This document shows positions 11,671-23,639 of a DNA stretch of 64,000 nucleotides, piece by piece. The notes beneath the pieces are model-generated. The model saw only the letters and a program-made list of their open reading frames with translations, had not been told where the DNA came from and made no database searches. This DNA comes from Carettochelys insculpta. Its lineage: Eukaryota; Chordata; Testudines; Carettochelyidae. Position numbers and translations under genes: made by a program. The stretch is from contig NC_134144.1 of assembly GCF_033958435.1 (NCBI RefSeq), positions 6,132,010 through 6,196,009 on the forward strand. The letters are read 5' to 3'. The number at the start of each line of letters is the position of its first letter. The first letter of the stretch is position 1.

Positions 11671-12884
11671 CACCCTCAGTTAGCTGAAATACATCTAAAA
11701 GTAGTTTTCTGGGAGTAGTTTTGATAATGATCAATATTCAGAACACGTGGGGTCAGATGCCTTAATCTACACACTGATTCATGGTGGGGGAGTGTAGAGC
11801 CATGCCATAATACCATTTCCCCCTCTTCTTGGGTGCTTGTCTTTTTGAAATGCAGTCACTGAATCCCTTCACCTGTGGGTCACTGACAGTTCTGCTTGGG
11901 TTTGGTGCAGGTGATGTTAAGTTAGAGGAAAGGGTCCTTGGATTCGTCCACTCCCCTGGACCCTGGCAGGAATCAGGTCCAAGTGAGGGTTTGAAGAATA
12001 AACCTGCAGATTCCTGACTACCACAGACCAGTTGTTCTCCTGCTCTGATGTGAGCACATGAGCAATGTGCACAGCTTTGACAGACACCCACATTTCTCTG
12101 CCTCCTGAACTGTAATTGTGACAAGGAGATGTGCCAGCATTAAAAGGTAAGGGGGACTGAAGACAATGACCTAACATGCCTGTCTCATGTGTTATCAGAG
12201 TGATCTATAAATGCTCCTTTTGTGAAACAACTGTGCTTGAAAACGCATTACTAGTCTGTGCTATGAAAGGTTTTGGTGAAAGCTTCAGTGCTTCTTTTTT
12301 TCAAGCTGCTTAAAGGGCAGGCATGCAGCTAGAGCAAATATAATAGAAATAAATAAATCACCACAATATAGTGCTTATTGTGTTATCTAGTTCAAGGAAG
12401 CTATGAGCTGAGATTGGCAGATTTATTATGGAGAAAGAAAGAGGATACAGACTGTAGGAATCAGACAAAAATACCAGTTACGATCTTTTTGGTTCCTTTC
12501 TTTCTAAAAGGGCATTGCACAGGGCTGTTTTCTGTTACGTGAAAGATTTTATTTACTAAAAACATATCTTTGAGATATTAACGTACTGGGAGAGTGTTTG
12601 AAATTGACAATTGCAACTCCAACATGGAATATCATGAGGAAACAAAAACTACAGGGGTGCCTGCAACAAAACCTTAGAGTATGAACTACACACCTCACTT
12701 GGCCAAGATGGTCTGGAAGTTAAAATCCAGACAGAAATGTAAGTTTCATTTCAGGACCATTCAGCACAACAGGTCACACCAAATCCTGAATTAAAACAGG
12801 GCTGTGCTTTAGGAATAGGATTTCACTTACCTCACAGGCTCATATCTAATAACAATAATAGTAAACAAGATCGACCAACAGAAA
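11671..12884. other. Intronic DNA, no feature seen
   Basis: Mutually overlapping open frames of 60-120 codons around 11.8-12.2 kb occur on both strands and have no recognisable similarity, so they are treated as chance. No named repeat. Confidence 0.4.
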
Positions 12885-12979
12885 TTCCAGATCTGAAGAA
12901 GTGGGTCTGTCCCACAAAAGCTAATATTTTACTTTGTTAGTCTTTGAAGTGCTACAGGACTGCTTTTTTGTTTTGTAAT
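12885..12979 (+). repeat. 'ctgaagaagtgggtctgtccca' interspersed repeat, copy 1
   Basis: CCAGATCTGAAGAAGTGGG is followed by TGTCCCACAAAAGCT and then TTTGTTAGTCTTTGAAGTGC. The same words occur in reverse at 43.6 kb and in part at 42.3, 44.4 and 57.7 kb. This is a very common turtle/lizard interspersed repeat whose formal family I cannot name with confidence. No coding. Confidence 0.6.
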
Positions 12980-14476
12980 GGAATAAGAACAGATAAATCT
13001 GTTGAGGGAAATAGTGATACATTCTCCTATTAGTTAGTAATCACCAGGTCTTTAAAATACAGTCATCTAAGTGCCCCTTGTTCCAAAAGTGTAGACTTTT
13101 CTCTATTTTAAAAAAGTGTAACATCCACGAATGAAAGATTAACCACCAGACATATGCCAAAGGCTTGCAAAATAGAACAGGTTAGAATTAGACCTGAATT
13201 AAGGTGGTTTGGTCCTTGCCATCAGGAAGTACCTCCACTGTAAAGAGAAACATAAGGTGATGACAGCATATTGGGCACCTGGAAGTCTGGCTATGCATCT
13301 GGCATATGGTTCAGCAGGCAGGTGAGTCAGTGTCCAAAGATCAATGCTATAGAAAGAACCAGGTGGCAAATTGGCCTGTGGAAACATGCTTCATCCTGCA
13401 TCCTGGGGAGACACTACAGCACTAAGCATGGAGGGCTACTCAACTTCCCAAGCACTGCCCTCCACAGACGGGCAAAAGCAGCATGCAGATAGGGGGTCAG
13501 AGCAGGTGGGGGTGGTGCACTTATGCAAATTCAGATGCAAATCCCAGTCCCAGCTCATCTCCCGAACCCTGACAGGATGCTAAGTTTCCCTCAGTCAGGA
13601 TTCTCCCATCTTTTTTACCTGCACGGTGCAGGAGTTGAGTTCTCAGTGGACTGTTCCATGCTACACCATATAGGAACAGACTCCAAGGTGCTAGGCTGCA
13701 GCACTGTTTGGCCTGCCCAAGCCCAAAGTCTTTCTCCCAAAGTGCGGCTGGTACTCCAAGATCAGTTACAGGAGCAGCCAGAAGAAAAATCATTCTCTAC
13801 AAAAGGGAGAGAAACACATAACACCAAGAAACCTGAATTAAGCGCTGGGAAATCTGCTCTTATCTGAGGGCCTAGGGATTTTGAAGGGGCTGCTTCTGTT
13901 CCTTTTGTTGTTGGTTTTCTTTAGTTTTGATTTTTATTCCCTCACAGTATGAAGCAATTTAATAAAGGAAAACCAAGGAAAAGACTGGCAGAACCCTTTG
14001 TCCTAAACTTAGGCTACTCATCTGTTTTAACGTGATAGATAACAGTTGGCACCAAAGGTTCAGTAGTCACATAGCAAAAACATTGTTTGAATGGGACAAT
14101 GGACTGTTCTACATGCATCAATCTAGAAAGAGTGGACAGGAATGTTTCCCGTTCCCTTCTTAGGTCACTGACCTTATCCTAAAATCGCATCCAATCTTTT
14201 TCAAGCACTAGTTAAGTATAAAACAAATGTGAATGTCCCAAATACATATAATGCCTACAACTGATTCACTTAGAAGTGGAAGGTCTTAAGATTCAGAGAA
14301 AGCAAATAATGAAAACAGTAATTGAGACAGAAAATTCTGGTCAGGCCTAATCGTCATCTCAGCTGGGAAAAATGAATATAAAGATTTTAAATGGATAAAA
14401 CCTAACTTACTAGTTCATTGGTCCAATGTAATAGCCAACAAGAAAAAAAAAGGGAAATAATCCAGAAAAACTCTAT
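12980..14476. other. Intronic DNA, no feature seen
   Basis: No recognisable gene or named repeat. Overlapping frames at 13.2-13.9 kb on both strands lack similarity and splice context. Confidence 0.4.
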
Positions 14477-14512
14477 GGCTATATCTACACTAGCCCCAGA
14501 ACTTTGGAAGAA
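14477..14512 (+). mobile_element. MITE terminal fragment
   Basis: GGCTATATCTACACTAGCCCC matches the left terminus of the palindromic MITE family. No partner terminus is found nearby, so this is a solitary end left by deletion. Confidence 0.5.
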
Positions 14513-17402
14513 CATTACAGACTTACAAAAGGTGCCAGATTCAAAGCCCTGGAGAATGACGTCTAGCAGAACTAGCATAGGCAGCAGTGCTCTCTTCATT
14601 TTCACCCTTTGAATATACTTCTTCCCCAAACTGGAGATGCCATTGCCCCTGACACCGCCAATGGAAGTGCCAGTTAATGCCAGTTGTAAGTTTTCTAAAT
14701 GGGATACAGACAAGTTTTCATGAAGCCCACCTGCTCATTTTGGATTGGTTATCAAAGATTAAGAAGTAGCAATTTTCCATCACTATTGAACTGAGGCAGA
14801 TTCTAACCACTGACTAAAATATGACAATCTCTATAATCTATTACTAGTCTCCTGGGCCAGTGAATGCACTATTCCTTATGTTTACAAAAAATTATGCACA
14901 TGTGCAGGCATGCACCTATCTACAATCAGATTCATTTGATACTTTATTTCATAAATCCCTGTTTTTTATATAAATAAAGGCAATATTGATTCTTTTATTT
15001 ACGTATAATAGAGTAAGCCTTACTCAAAGCACTCAGACTGACTAAGCTGTTGATCTTTAAGAGAAGCTTTCATGGAAGAAAGGACAGGATGACCTTCAAG
15101 GATCTTTAGTGTCTAATGTATGTAGGAATAAGCTAATCAGGAGATGATGTCTTGTATGTAAGCCAGACTTCAGAAGGAATGGTAAGGTTTCCAGAACAAA
15201 CGACAGGAATTTTCAGTAAATAATTGTAAACATATTCAAACTGGGAATTTACTAACCTTATCTTTGTCAACTGTATTTAATAAAAATCTAGAACATATGC
15301 ACCTAATAAAGTGACAAGAGCAGCTGTGCTATAGGAAAATATTTGAGATGATTGATAGATTTATATTTAAAACACTTGTGCTTACATTTAAGGGAGATTT
15401 AAAAAAATATTGAAAAATAAATCATCTGGTTTGTAGTTAGCTACTAGAGAATCAAAATTCTGATCAGCTGTGTTCCACTTGGGAAGTGCAAACCTCCAAT
15501 TACTTTCAGCTTGTGTTAGTTTAACACAGGGATTTCAAAAATCATGTGGACATTTCTGGCACATACACCGAGAACAAACGATTCACCCATCATCAAGTTG
15601 TGGGCGTAATGCCAGTACAGCTGAGAGTCCCGCTTTTTCTTAAAGAATAATATTTAACCAGCTAGCTACCACCACATTCAACCTGGGACGCTCCACAAAA
15701 CTAACAGACCAGAATATTGCTCAAATGAGGTACCACCCTTGCATCCACAACTTAGTTTTAGTGTTGGAGATATACAGACATATGAGAAGAGAATATTTAA
15801 CACTATACTATATCTACTTGACAAAAGCTGGCTGTATCAAACAGCTGTTCATCTTCCTACACTCAGGGGAATGAAACATTCTTCCCTAGCAAAGATGAAG
15901 AGAATGTCAATGGGGCTAATCTTTTCAAAGTGCGAAGAGCTCAAAACAATTGCCTACAGTATTAGCTCATAAAAAAACCCACAACAGACACATACATGCA
16001 AAGTACAATTCTGCATTTTGAGGAAAAATATAACAGCACTGAATTTCCAAGCCATTCCTCCTCTCCTTTCCAAGATACAAATATTTCAGTCATTTTAATG
16101 CACATGTATGCAGGGAAAATGCAGTTATACATATTAAAAACCTTTCTACACAGTTAAATAGCATGGACTCTGGTCACAAAGAAAAATGTTCATGTCCTGG
16201 CAGAAGTAACATACAGCATTACTCCCTGGGTAAACAATAGAAAATTACTCGCTAGCAATTCCTTCTCTTTGGAAGGCAGAAACAAGCAAGAATAGACAGT
16301 GCTGTGGCTTTACCTACAAGAACACAAGGAGGCACACTGTGTGTCAATCAAATTCTGTACATGAAGGCCTTGGTGCATTCGCCTCTTTCCAGAGAGAGAA
16401 AGCGAGCAGATGCGCTGCAGGAGTGAGGAGTGAAAGACTCTTGATGAAAGAAAAGAGAACAAAATGGAATGATCATTGAGCACTTCTGCATTGTTTGACA
16501 TCCCTGTGCTCCTATCCTAACCATCAAGACACTCATGGACAGCCAGCAGATGTAGTCAGCAATGTTTGGAGGAAGAGGAGCGCTTATATTAACATGTTCC
16601 TTATAAGACGTAAAGACCCAGAGAGGTATCCTGAGATACAGCCCTACAGCCCCATCAGGGCAAAAGGAGGAAGATCAGACCTTAGGTCAATAGATGCAGA
16701 GGTCCCAACAGCTTCCACAGTTCCAAAACCCAGAGCTATCTGAGCAACAGGAGACAAACAATAGATTTGAGTTATTCTTTGTTATTTTCTTGAAAACATT
16801 TTATTGTGATAGTGGTAGCCATTTGTCCCAATGCTTTGCAAAACCAACTGCCTGAGTCTGATCCCAGCTGAGTCTGACCAACCTCAAATTCAGATTCCAT
16901 GTTTTTTTTTGCTTCTTTCCTTCTTCCTTCACTTTAAACAGGCCTGGAAGGAAAGACAGAAGCAGAATTATGGAGGCAAAGAGTGGACACACGGACACGT
17001 ATACAAACACCAATTAGTCCACGATGAAGCCCGCAAAATAACTGAAGGGCAGTGGACACATGAGCCACTGTATACACAGATGGTTCACTATGTTTATTCC
17101 TGGTAGGTGGAACTTTAATGCTGCCTGGGAGATATTAAAATGAGAGTGAACAGCAACTAGAAGTAGGGCTGTTTGGTTTGTTTGAATTCTTATACCAAAC
17201 TCAGGAAAATGCCAGTGCAATTCCAAAGGATGAGTCACATAGAAGAAGCCATATTTGCATATTCTTTTTGGTTTATCCTAAATGAATGGGAAGCTCATTG
17301 AACTATGACGGAAAAAGTACTCCAAAGAATAATTGGCATTGTTATATAATCTGCCTTTGGGATAAAAAGATGAAGGCCAATAAAATATCTGTGACATCTT
17401 AC
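14513..17402. other. Intronic DNA, no feature seen
   Basis: Almost 2.9 kb without a recognisable gene, RNA gene or named repeat. Open frames are short and random-looking. Confidence 0.4.
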
Positions 17403-17466
17403 ACAATAATTGGAGCACAAGCTTTCATGGGCAAAGACCCATTTCATCAGATGCACAATAAATTAA
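17403..17466 (+). repeat. 'aagctttcatgggcaaagaccca' repeat fragment
   Basis: GGAGCACAAGCTTTCATGGG followed by CAAAGACCCATTTCATCAGATGC is a fragment of the same broad turtle repeat group as the copies at 12.9 and 57.7 kb (the 'agctttcgtgggcaaagacccacttcatcagatg' part). An AT-rich (AT)n-like tract follows to about 17.5 kb. Confidence 0.5.
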
Positions 17467-17499
17467 ATAACATATATATATTATTATATATATAATTTG

Positions 17500-18101
17500 T
17501 CTTTCAATACCAAAATTAGTGACATAGGGGCAAAACACAGATTCAAAATATCACTGTTCTTGCTAGAGAAAATGAGTTGTTACTACCAAGGCTAACTCCA
17601 TCAACACTGCATGAAAGATCCCTTCTTTGTCAAGTGTTAATTTAACCATCAATAAAAGGATGCTAAATATAGTGCAAGGTAAAAACACCAGGAGATAGTG
17701 GTCCAGATTCCATTGCACAGCTGACTTCTAGACTACTTCAGGTCATACCAGCTATCTGTGGCCCTCTCAGGCTGAGGACTGGTGCATTCCACCCTGCCCC
17801 CATGACCAGGCAGTTAATGCTTCATAAGACTAATTCAGAGCTCTTGCAGGCTGGGAGAACCTTCAGCAGGGCACTTCAGATTAGATTCCACTTTGTGCTC
17901 CCTAATAGAAGCAAAGCAACCAAAACCAGAGGAGAGAAGGATAATGCCGTGTTCATCAGTGCCATTGGCACCAACCTCTAGCAAAGATCTGGAACCAACA
18001 CTCCAGCTGAAATCGAGGAAATGAAATAACTTTGGGGTGTGCTTTCCGTTGCTGGATCAGACATATCAAAATATCAAGTAGAAGTAATTATTTTCTTTCT
18101 T
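17500..18101. other. Intronic DNA, no feature seen
   Basis: No gene or named repeat recognised. Borders a short TTTC-rich run next to the MITE. Confidence 0.4.
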
Positions 18102-18104
18102 TCT

Positions 18105-18493
18105 GCCTGCATCTACACTTGCATTCCTCTTTCGAAAGAGGCACGCAAATAAGGGAAATTGAAAATGCAAATGAGGTGCAGATTTATATATTTGGTGCCT
18201 CATTTGCATATTCTTTCTTCAAAAGAGTGTATTTCGAAAGAAGAAAAGCATTGTGGAGACAGCTCTTTTGAAAGTAAACCCCATCCTTGAAAGAATCCTT
18301 CTTCCCATAAAAAAAAGGGGAAGAAGAGATCTTTCAAAGATGGGGATTACTTTCGAAAGAGCTGCATCTACACTGCTTTTCCTCTTTCAAAAAAAGAATA
18401 TGCAAATGAGGCACCAGATATGTAAATCTGTACCTCATTTGCATGCCTCTTTCAAAAGAGAAATACAAGAGAAATACAAGTGTAGACACAGCC
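18105..18493. mobile_element. Palindromic MITE, CTTTCGAAAG subfamily, copy 1
   Basis: The ends are GCCTGCATCTACACTTGC and GTGTAGACACAGCC, flanked by TCT at 18102-18104 and TCT at 18494-18496 (3-bp target duplication). The arms carry CTCTTTCGAAAGAG and ATGCAAATGAGG words in both orientations around a centre near 18.31 kb, so almost the entire element is one foldback. It is clearly related to the copy at 50.1 kb. The target site lies in a TTTC simple-repeat run that continues to 18515. No coding; the apparent 149-codon frame starting at 18253 is an accident of the repeat. Confidence 0.8.
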
Positions 18494-18558
18494 TCTTTCT
18501 TTCTTTCTTTCTTTCAAATACAGCACAGAACAATTTGGCCAGATATGAATTAGTTCTA

Positions 18559-18882
18559 GAGGCTGGACCTCTCTACTCTGGCACTGTCATTTGGCAACAT
18601 CTGTGGTCTGTCATGATGTTAGCTAGCCAGATGTCCACTTATCTTGGCTGTGGCCAAGTTTCCCATGGTCCCATAAAGTTTGTTTACAGCTACCAGTCCT
18701 GACCCTCAGTGTTCTGTGCTGTTCTTTAGGTGTAATTTACCCCAAAATGCCTTCTAAGAGCCCAGTAAGCAGTGGAAGTGTTGGTAACACTGCTAGGCAA
18801 TACTGACCTCCTGTGGTTCAGCTATTCTTTTGTTTGGCACCAATCAGGTCCCAAGGGTGCACGACTAGAGAGGTTCAATCTG
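18559..18882 (+). mobile_element. Tigger/pogo-like MITE, copy 2
   Basis: Starts GAGGCTGGACCTCTCTACTC and ends CTAGAGAGGTTCAATCTG, flanked by TA at 18557-18558 and 18883-18884. Internal words CTCAGTGTTCTGTGCTG, GCCTTCTAAGAGCCCAGTAA and CAGTGGAAGTGTTGGTAA match the other copies. About 324 bp, close to copy 1 in length. Confidence 0.75.
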
Positions 18883-18884
18883 TA

Positions 18885-20781
18885 CTAAGATATTTCTCTT
18901 TTTGGAAGGATTATTTCTGTTATACCTACTCTGGTTGTCAAATTAATATAGACTGGGTCAAATTACTATAGGCTAGGTTTACCTAAAAGGTAAAGGGTGG
19001 TACTTAGACTCTGCTCATCCAGGAACAGCCCCAGGATGCATTGTGCCTCACAGACCCCCATCTGAGTCACAGTTACAGTTGGTGGAAAAAAAGAAAAAAA
19101 CATTTTTGTTTCGAATTTATGAAAGTGTGGAACCATTTCAGATTTCAATATCAGATTTCCAAGTGGACCAATTTTTCATCTGTTGTAAACATTTCTGTGC
19201 TTTTTCCAAATTTCTAATAGCAATTAATATCAACAGATATGTTGTGAAAACATTTATAACCTCCCTTCCACCCTCCTGCAAATGTTAAGAGGTCAACAAT
19301 TGTTTTGTCAAAATTCTGGTTTTGGAAAGTGAACAATTTCCAATCTAGATGCTTGTTGTGCTGGAATATACTCCCAGCTCTAGTCACAATTCCTCCATTG
19401 CTTCCGCCGTGCCCCTAGATGTAATAATTTACCTTTGATCTAGACTAGCTATTAATTGATAACTCCTTTACTAGGCAATCACTCATCTACTACAGCTAGT
19501 GAGGCATCTGGTATAAAACAAACATTCATCCCTATGCTCTCATCTGTTCCCAGAAGTGAATAGGTGAATAGCCTGCTTAGTCTGCATGTGGAAAATGTGA
19601 ACAGAGTTCTTATTCCCTTATGCTGATGTACAGTCTAAATCACAAAGTAGCTCTTTGTATTCTATGTCTATGAGGTCAGTAGAAAAGAGTGAAGAATATC
19701 ACAGTGACTCCAAAATGCATACTCTAGATCTGAAGGTTATAACTATTTCAGCACACTGTGAGGGCTAGCAAGCCATATTCTATAAGTTTGACTTTCACCC
19801 AAATAAAATCCTTGCCCTCCTCTTAAATTTGCTCACTATTCAGCAAAATAAAAATCTGAACAGGCTTTTATTTTCCACCTAACATAAAAGAGAGACAGAA
19901 CCTCTGAGCTCAAAGTCTGTATAAATTGCATTTAAATGTTTATTTTAAATTCAATTTTAGATAAAACAAGGTTAGTAGTTATTTCTAGTACCATCTGAGC
20001 AGTCTACCGTCTCCCTCTAATAATGTGCTATATGCCCTGGGTGCTTCTGAAAATAAAATGCAGATCACATTAACTGAAACTTCTATTAAAGGATTATCCA
20101 ATTTATGAAATTCACCTTACAGATTACAGAAAATGACTATGTATTCAATTTTGCTTTGGCACCTTTTTACTCAATTAAAAATGCCTATGACAAATATCAC
20201 TTGTTGTTTGTCTTGAGATCATGCAATATATGAGGCCTAGACCGTTGGAATTATAACAGTATTTACTTTAAAATTGCTAATACAATATTCTAAGCAGAAG
20301 AGATAATGATCTGTATAGTTAAGGTTGCTGAACACTTTCCAATTACAAGACCTTCATTTTGGTTGCTTATAAACTTTTCCAACTTTAAGTGGTTCAGGAT
20401 GAAATTTTCCCTGTTGAAAGTCTGCCTAAGCTTGATTTTGGGAGGGAAAGTTTCAGCTAAAATTGTTCAGATGTTTCTCAGGATTAGATTATGAAAAACT
20501 GTTATTTTGTCCACTGAAAAAGAAATCCTCACAACCATTTTGTTGTGAAGCTCTACTGCCTCTGTGCTTTGGAGCAGGGACTTAATATTTGTCAGGTGAA
20601 CCACCCTGATGCCAGACATATGCCTTTTGATGTCCTAGTGAAAATTCATCTTAATTTGGCCTGTTTAAAATTCTAGGAAAATCTCAATCCGTAAATGTTT
20701 AGGACAGACTTGTTAGAGTTTGGCAGCTAAATTCTCTGAATACTCTATCACCTCACTGTTTCTGTGTGTTAACTGGACTGC
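18885..20781. other. Intronic DNA, no feature seen
   Basis: No gene or named repeat recognised over 1.9 kb. Plain A+T-rich sequence. Confidence 0.4.
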
Positions 20782-20797
20782 ATGTATGCAGTCTCCA

Positions 20798-21215
20798 TGT
20801 AGTAGTAGTAGCAGTAGCAGTAGTAGTAGTAGGCATCCTTCAGTCTGCATAGACTATGGATCGCACCCTTTAAAGTTTCAATTGAGGACTTCATTTACAG
20901 CATCTATTGTGACTATGAAGACCCACACGAGAGTGACAGTCCTTGCTGCATCTCTTGCAGATGTGGTGGGTGTCTGGCAAGTCCTTATTGTGCTTTCTGT
21001 GCGCTCGCTTCTCCTCTGCTAGCTGTCTGATCCTCATCTCGCCCTTCTGAAGGCCCTTGTGTAACCCCTGCCTCCATCTGCTGCGGTTGTCTGCTAGTTC
21101 TTCCCAGTTGTCCAGCTCGATGTCTACCTCTCTGAGGTCTCTCTTGAAGACATCTTTGTAACGCAACTGGGGGCGTCCGGGAGGTCTTTTGCCAGAGGCT
21201 AGCTCACCATACAGG
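20798..21215 (-). mobile_element. 5'-truncated LINE insertion with 16-bp target duplication
   Basis: An insertion bounded by an exact 16-bp direct repeat, ATGTATGCAGTCTCCA, at 20782-20797 and 21216-21231. On the minus strand it begins inside ORF2, codes for the C-terminal segment and ends in a trinucleotide tail. That tail is seen on the plus strand as AGT/AGC units at about 20801-20832, next to the left duplication. Severe 5' truncation, target duplication and a simple-repeat tail are the signature of target-primed reverse transcription. The exact duplication suggests a fairly recent insertion compared with the old CR1s. Confidence 0.85.
20891..21214 (-). pseudogene. LINE ORF2 C-terminal fragment with zinc-knuckle-like end
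   Basis: The open segment reads LYGELASGKRPPGRPQLRYK at its start and keeps a single frame to a stop at 20891. The pattern YGEL-x-GKR-x-GRP-x-RYKD and a later WRQ are typical of the region just downstream of reverse transcriptase in a group of non-LTR retrotransposons. The C-terminus, CKRCSKDCHSRVGLHSHNRC, has C-x2-C and H/C spacing like a nucleic-acid-binding zinc knuckle. The reading frame runs into the right target duplication, so it has no start codon of its own. The related fragment at 37.8 kb covers the segment just upstream of this one. Clade not assigned. Confidence 0.75.
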
Positions 21216-21231
21216 ATGTATGCAGTCTCCA

Positions 21232-21850
21232 CAGAGCAACTAAATATGCTCTATCCCAGGACTGAGCAGGACTTTCCTTATAGTTACTCCTCCCAGTTCT
21301 TGTGGGCTGCTATGGCACCCCGACAACATGGTGGAGGAACCTTCCTGGCCCAAATGCAGAGGGTTGAGTTGCAGGAAGATGGCAAAAGGTGTACTTGAAG
21401 GATAAGGGGACCAAGAGCAGGAGCAAGGAAAGGTAGGGGAGAGAATAGGTATTGGAGCTGGGAACTAGAGGAGTGGAACAGATGAATGCAGTTGCCAACG
21501 GGAGTGCTCTGCAATCAGACCCCATGTGTCCCATGTTGGGTACCCAGAAAATGAGGAAAACACAGTAGTCACCTATGAAAATTTTGGTTTACATAACTTG
21601 CTAAGTATCACATTCACATAGGAACTTTGGCTGAGGCAGGCACAGAACCCATTTTTCTAAGGCAGTGTTCAATGGCCTGCCTCTTGAGAGAAGCCTTTTA
21701 TGTCCTGTTATTCCTTTCCTTGTTTGTGTCCATGCTGAGCATTCACAACTGCAACTGAGGTGAAAGAGAGTTGTGTTCTAACAAGCACTCTGCTACAAAA
21801 TTCCAAGATCCTTCTAGGCATCTCAAATGGGGCACCCAAGAGCAGTTGAC
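21232..21850. other. Intronic DNA, no feature seen
   Basis: No gene or named repeat recognised. Short frames on both strands overlap each other. Confidence 0.4.
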
Positions 21851-21852
21851 AA

Positions 21853-21930
21853 TTTTGGCTTTAATTTCTGTTCCTCAATTCCTCATGTATAAAATGGAGC
21901 TAATAATACCACCTCACCTGACAGAGTAAA
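21853..21930 (+). mobile_element. MIR-type SINE fragment
   Basis: TTCCTCAATTCCTCATGTAT followed by AAAATGGAGCTAATAATACC matches the MIR core/tail pattern ('cctcagtttcctcatctgtaaaatggggataataata'). Fragment only. Confidence 0.6.
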
Positions 21931-21950
21931 AAGAATTTCATTAATTGCCT

Positions 21951-22013
21951 GTAAAACAGGGTTTTGGATTCAATGACCTCCTGTGGACTCTTCCAACCTT
22001 ATGATTCTGTTAT
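21951..22013 (+). mobile_element. CR1 LINE 3'-end fragment
   Basis: TTGGATTCAATGACCTCCTG followed by GGACTCTTCCAACCTTATGA and TTCTG is the CR1 3' terminus in sense orientation. Only the last ~60 bp is present. Confidence 0.7.
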
Positions 22014-22166
22014 GTAAGATACTACTCTGATGGTAGCACAGAAAAGCCCATGGGGAATGACTCTGTATTCAGTTAAAGATTTGGATGGTGGGTAATAAAT
22101 AACACACAGGTTCACAAATTAAATCCTGAGAATAAAAAAAAAATATTAAGCAGCAACCCACACAGT

Positions 22167-22521
22167 GGCCGTGTCTACACGAGCCCCAAACTTCAAAATG
22201 GCCGAAGTTTACTAATGAAGCGCTGAAATGCATATTCAGCGCTTCATTAGCATGCGGGCAGCCGTGGCACTTCGAAATTGACGCGCCTCGCCACCGCCAT
22301 GAGCTGATGGGAATAAGGGGACTTCGAAGTAGGCGGGGTCCTTTCGAAAAGGAGCCCCGTCTGGCCAAGACGCGCGGTGGCAAGGCGCGTCAATTTCGAA
22401 GTGCCGCGGCCGCCCACATGCTAATGAAGCGCTGAATATGTATTTCAGCGCTTCACTAGTAAACTTTGAAATGGCCATTTGCGTGGCCATTTCGAAGTTT
22501 GGGGCTCGTGTAGACGTAGCC
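22167..22521. mobile_element. CpG-rich palindromic MITE, 355 bp
   Basis: The ends GGCCGTGTCTACACGAGCC and GGCTCGTGTAGACGTAGCC are inverted, with AGT target duplications at 22164-22166 and 22522-22524. The arms mirror around a centre at about 22.345 kb (CCTTTCGAAAAGG) and include ATTCAGCGCTTCATTAG and CTAATGAAGCGCTGAAT, plus ACGCGC blocks. It keeps many CpG dinucleotides in an otherwise CpG-poor region, which points to a recent insertion. The open frames on the minus strand are repeat shadows. Confidence 0.85.
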
Positions 22522-22524
22522 AGT

Positions 22525-23639
22525 GAGTTCATCCTAGGCACTGATTGAGGTAAGGGTCCTATGGCAAAAGTGGCATGTGACTATGTAATTAAGACTGTAT
22601 CTTATGCACAAAGGGGCCCAAATTAATGCTGCACCTGCAACCTTAATACAGATATTTCCTAACAATTGAGCATTTGCCTTGGCAACCTTAATTTTCTTTT
22701 AACAGTATTTTCAAATGTCATAGAGACAGACAGGGCATCTGCTCATACGTTTAGAAAACTCAGCAGTCTGTAATTAGAGGAAAGCTTGCAGCAAAAATCA
22801 TAGAACCAACATACTCCTTTTACATACAGTAGGATTTTGACCCTTCTCCCCAAACTGGAAGTAAACTGGCAAAAAATATCCTATTCCACATATCTGCGGG
22901 GTAAAGTAAATTGTGCTACATTTTCCTGGTCCTACTTATTGGTTTCTGCATCTCAGCCATATCCCAAATGTCTTTGTTACACAACAGGAAGTTGTGTGTT
23001 CCTCTAGAGTTCAAAGAGAACATCCTGTAGCTTCAATAGTTCTCACTTCTTACGTTAACTGTGCAGTTTATCATCTTTTTAGGTGCACTTGCTGGAAAAC
23101 ATCTGTGAAAAATGGCGGAGTGCACCATATGCTGCAAGGTTGGTGGGCTGCCGATGAGGAAAGGAGAATAGTAGCATGTGTATGGTTTGGAAATGTTAGA
23201 TGTGATGGTCTATATGCGCTGGAGAACAGATATAAGCACCTGGAGATGGTGGTCAACATGTTAAGAAAGGCGAGATCTACGTTCAATAACAAAGAATAAG
23301 CCACAGAAATGTTAGGCACTGGTACTGCACAGAGACATCCACATATCGAGCTATCAGCCAATGGGGGGCACACCATGCACAGTGTTAGGTAGATACACAT
23401 GTTTCTGTAGGACTAACATTAAGCTTGATCCTGATGATGAAGTCCCTCAATGGGCTGTGCTCCAGCTATCTCAAGGACTGTGCCACTGTCCATACCAAGG
23501 GATAGCTTCGTAGTTTCCCTGAAACACCCTCCCTTGCTCTCTACCCGCAAAAGAACCCCAACAACCAGGCTGCAGCCTCTAAAGTCCCTATGTTCTAGGG
23601 CCAGCCCTCCTTGGTGAGGGGGGTTAGCAGGGAAGGAGG
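22525..23639. other. Intronic DNA with an unassigned 128-codon frame
   Basis: An open frame at 22913-23299 (plus) begins MLHFPGPTYWFL. It has no domain or family I recognise, no splice-site evidence and an overlapping antisense frame, so I do not call a gene. No named repeat. Confidence 0.35.

Noticed and set aside
11762..12177. Cluster of overlapping 86-120 codon frames
   Set aside because: Frames occur on both strands over the same bases with no similarity; typical of chance in slightly GC-richer DNA.
18253..18702. 149-codon plus-strand frame
   Set aside because: Starts inside a palindromic MITE and runs into a Tigger-like MITE; a chance reading of two transposons.
22913..23299. 128-codon plus-strand frame
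   Set aside because: No recognised domain, overlapping 109-codon antisense frame, no splice or promoter evidence; could be an unknown repeat.
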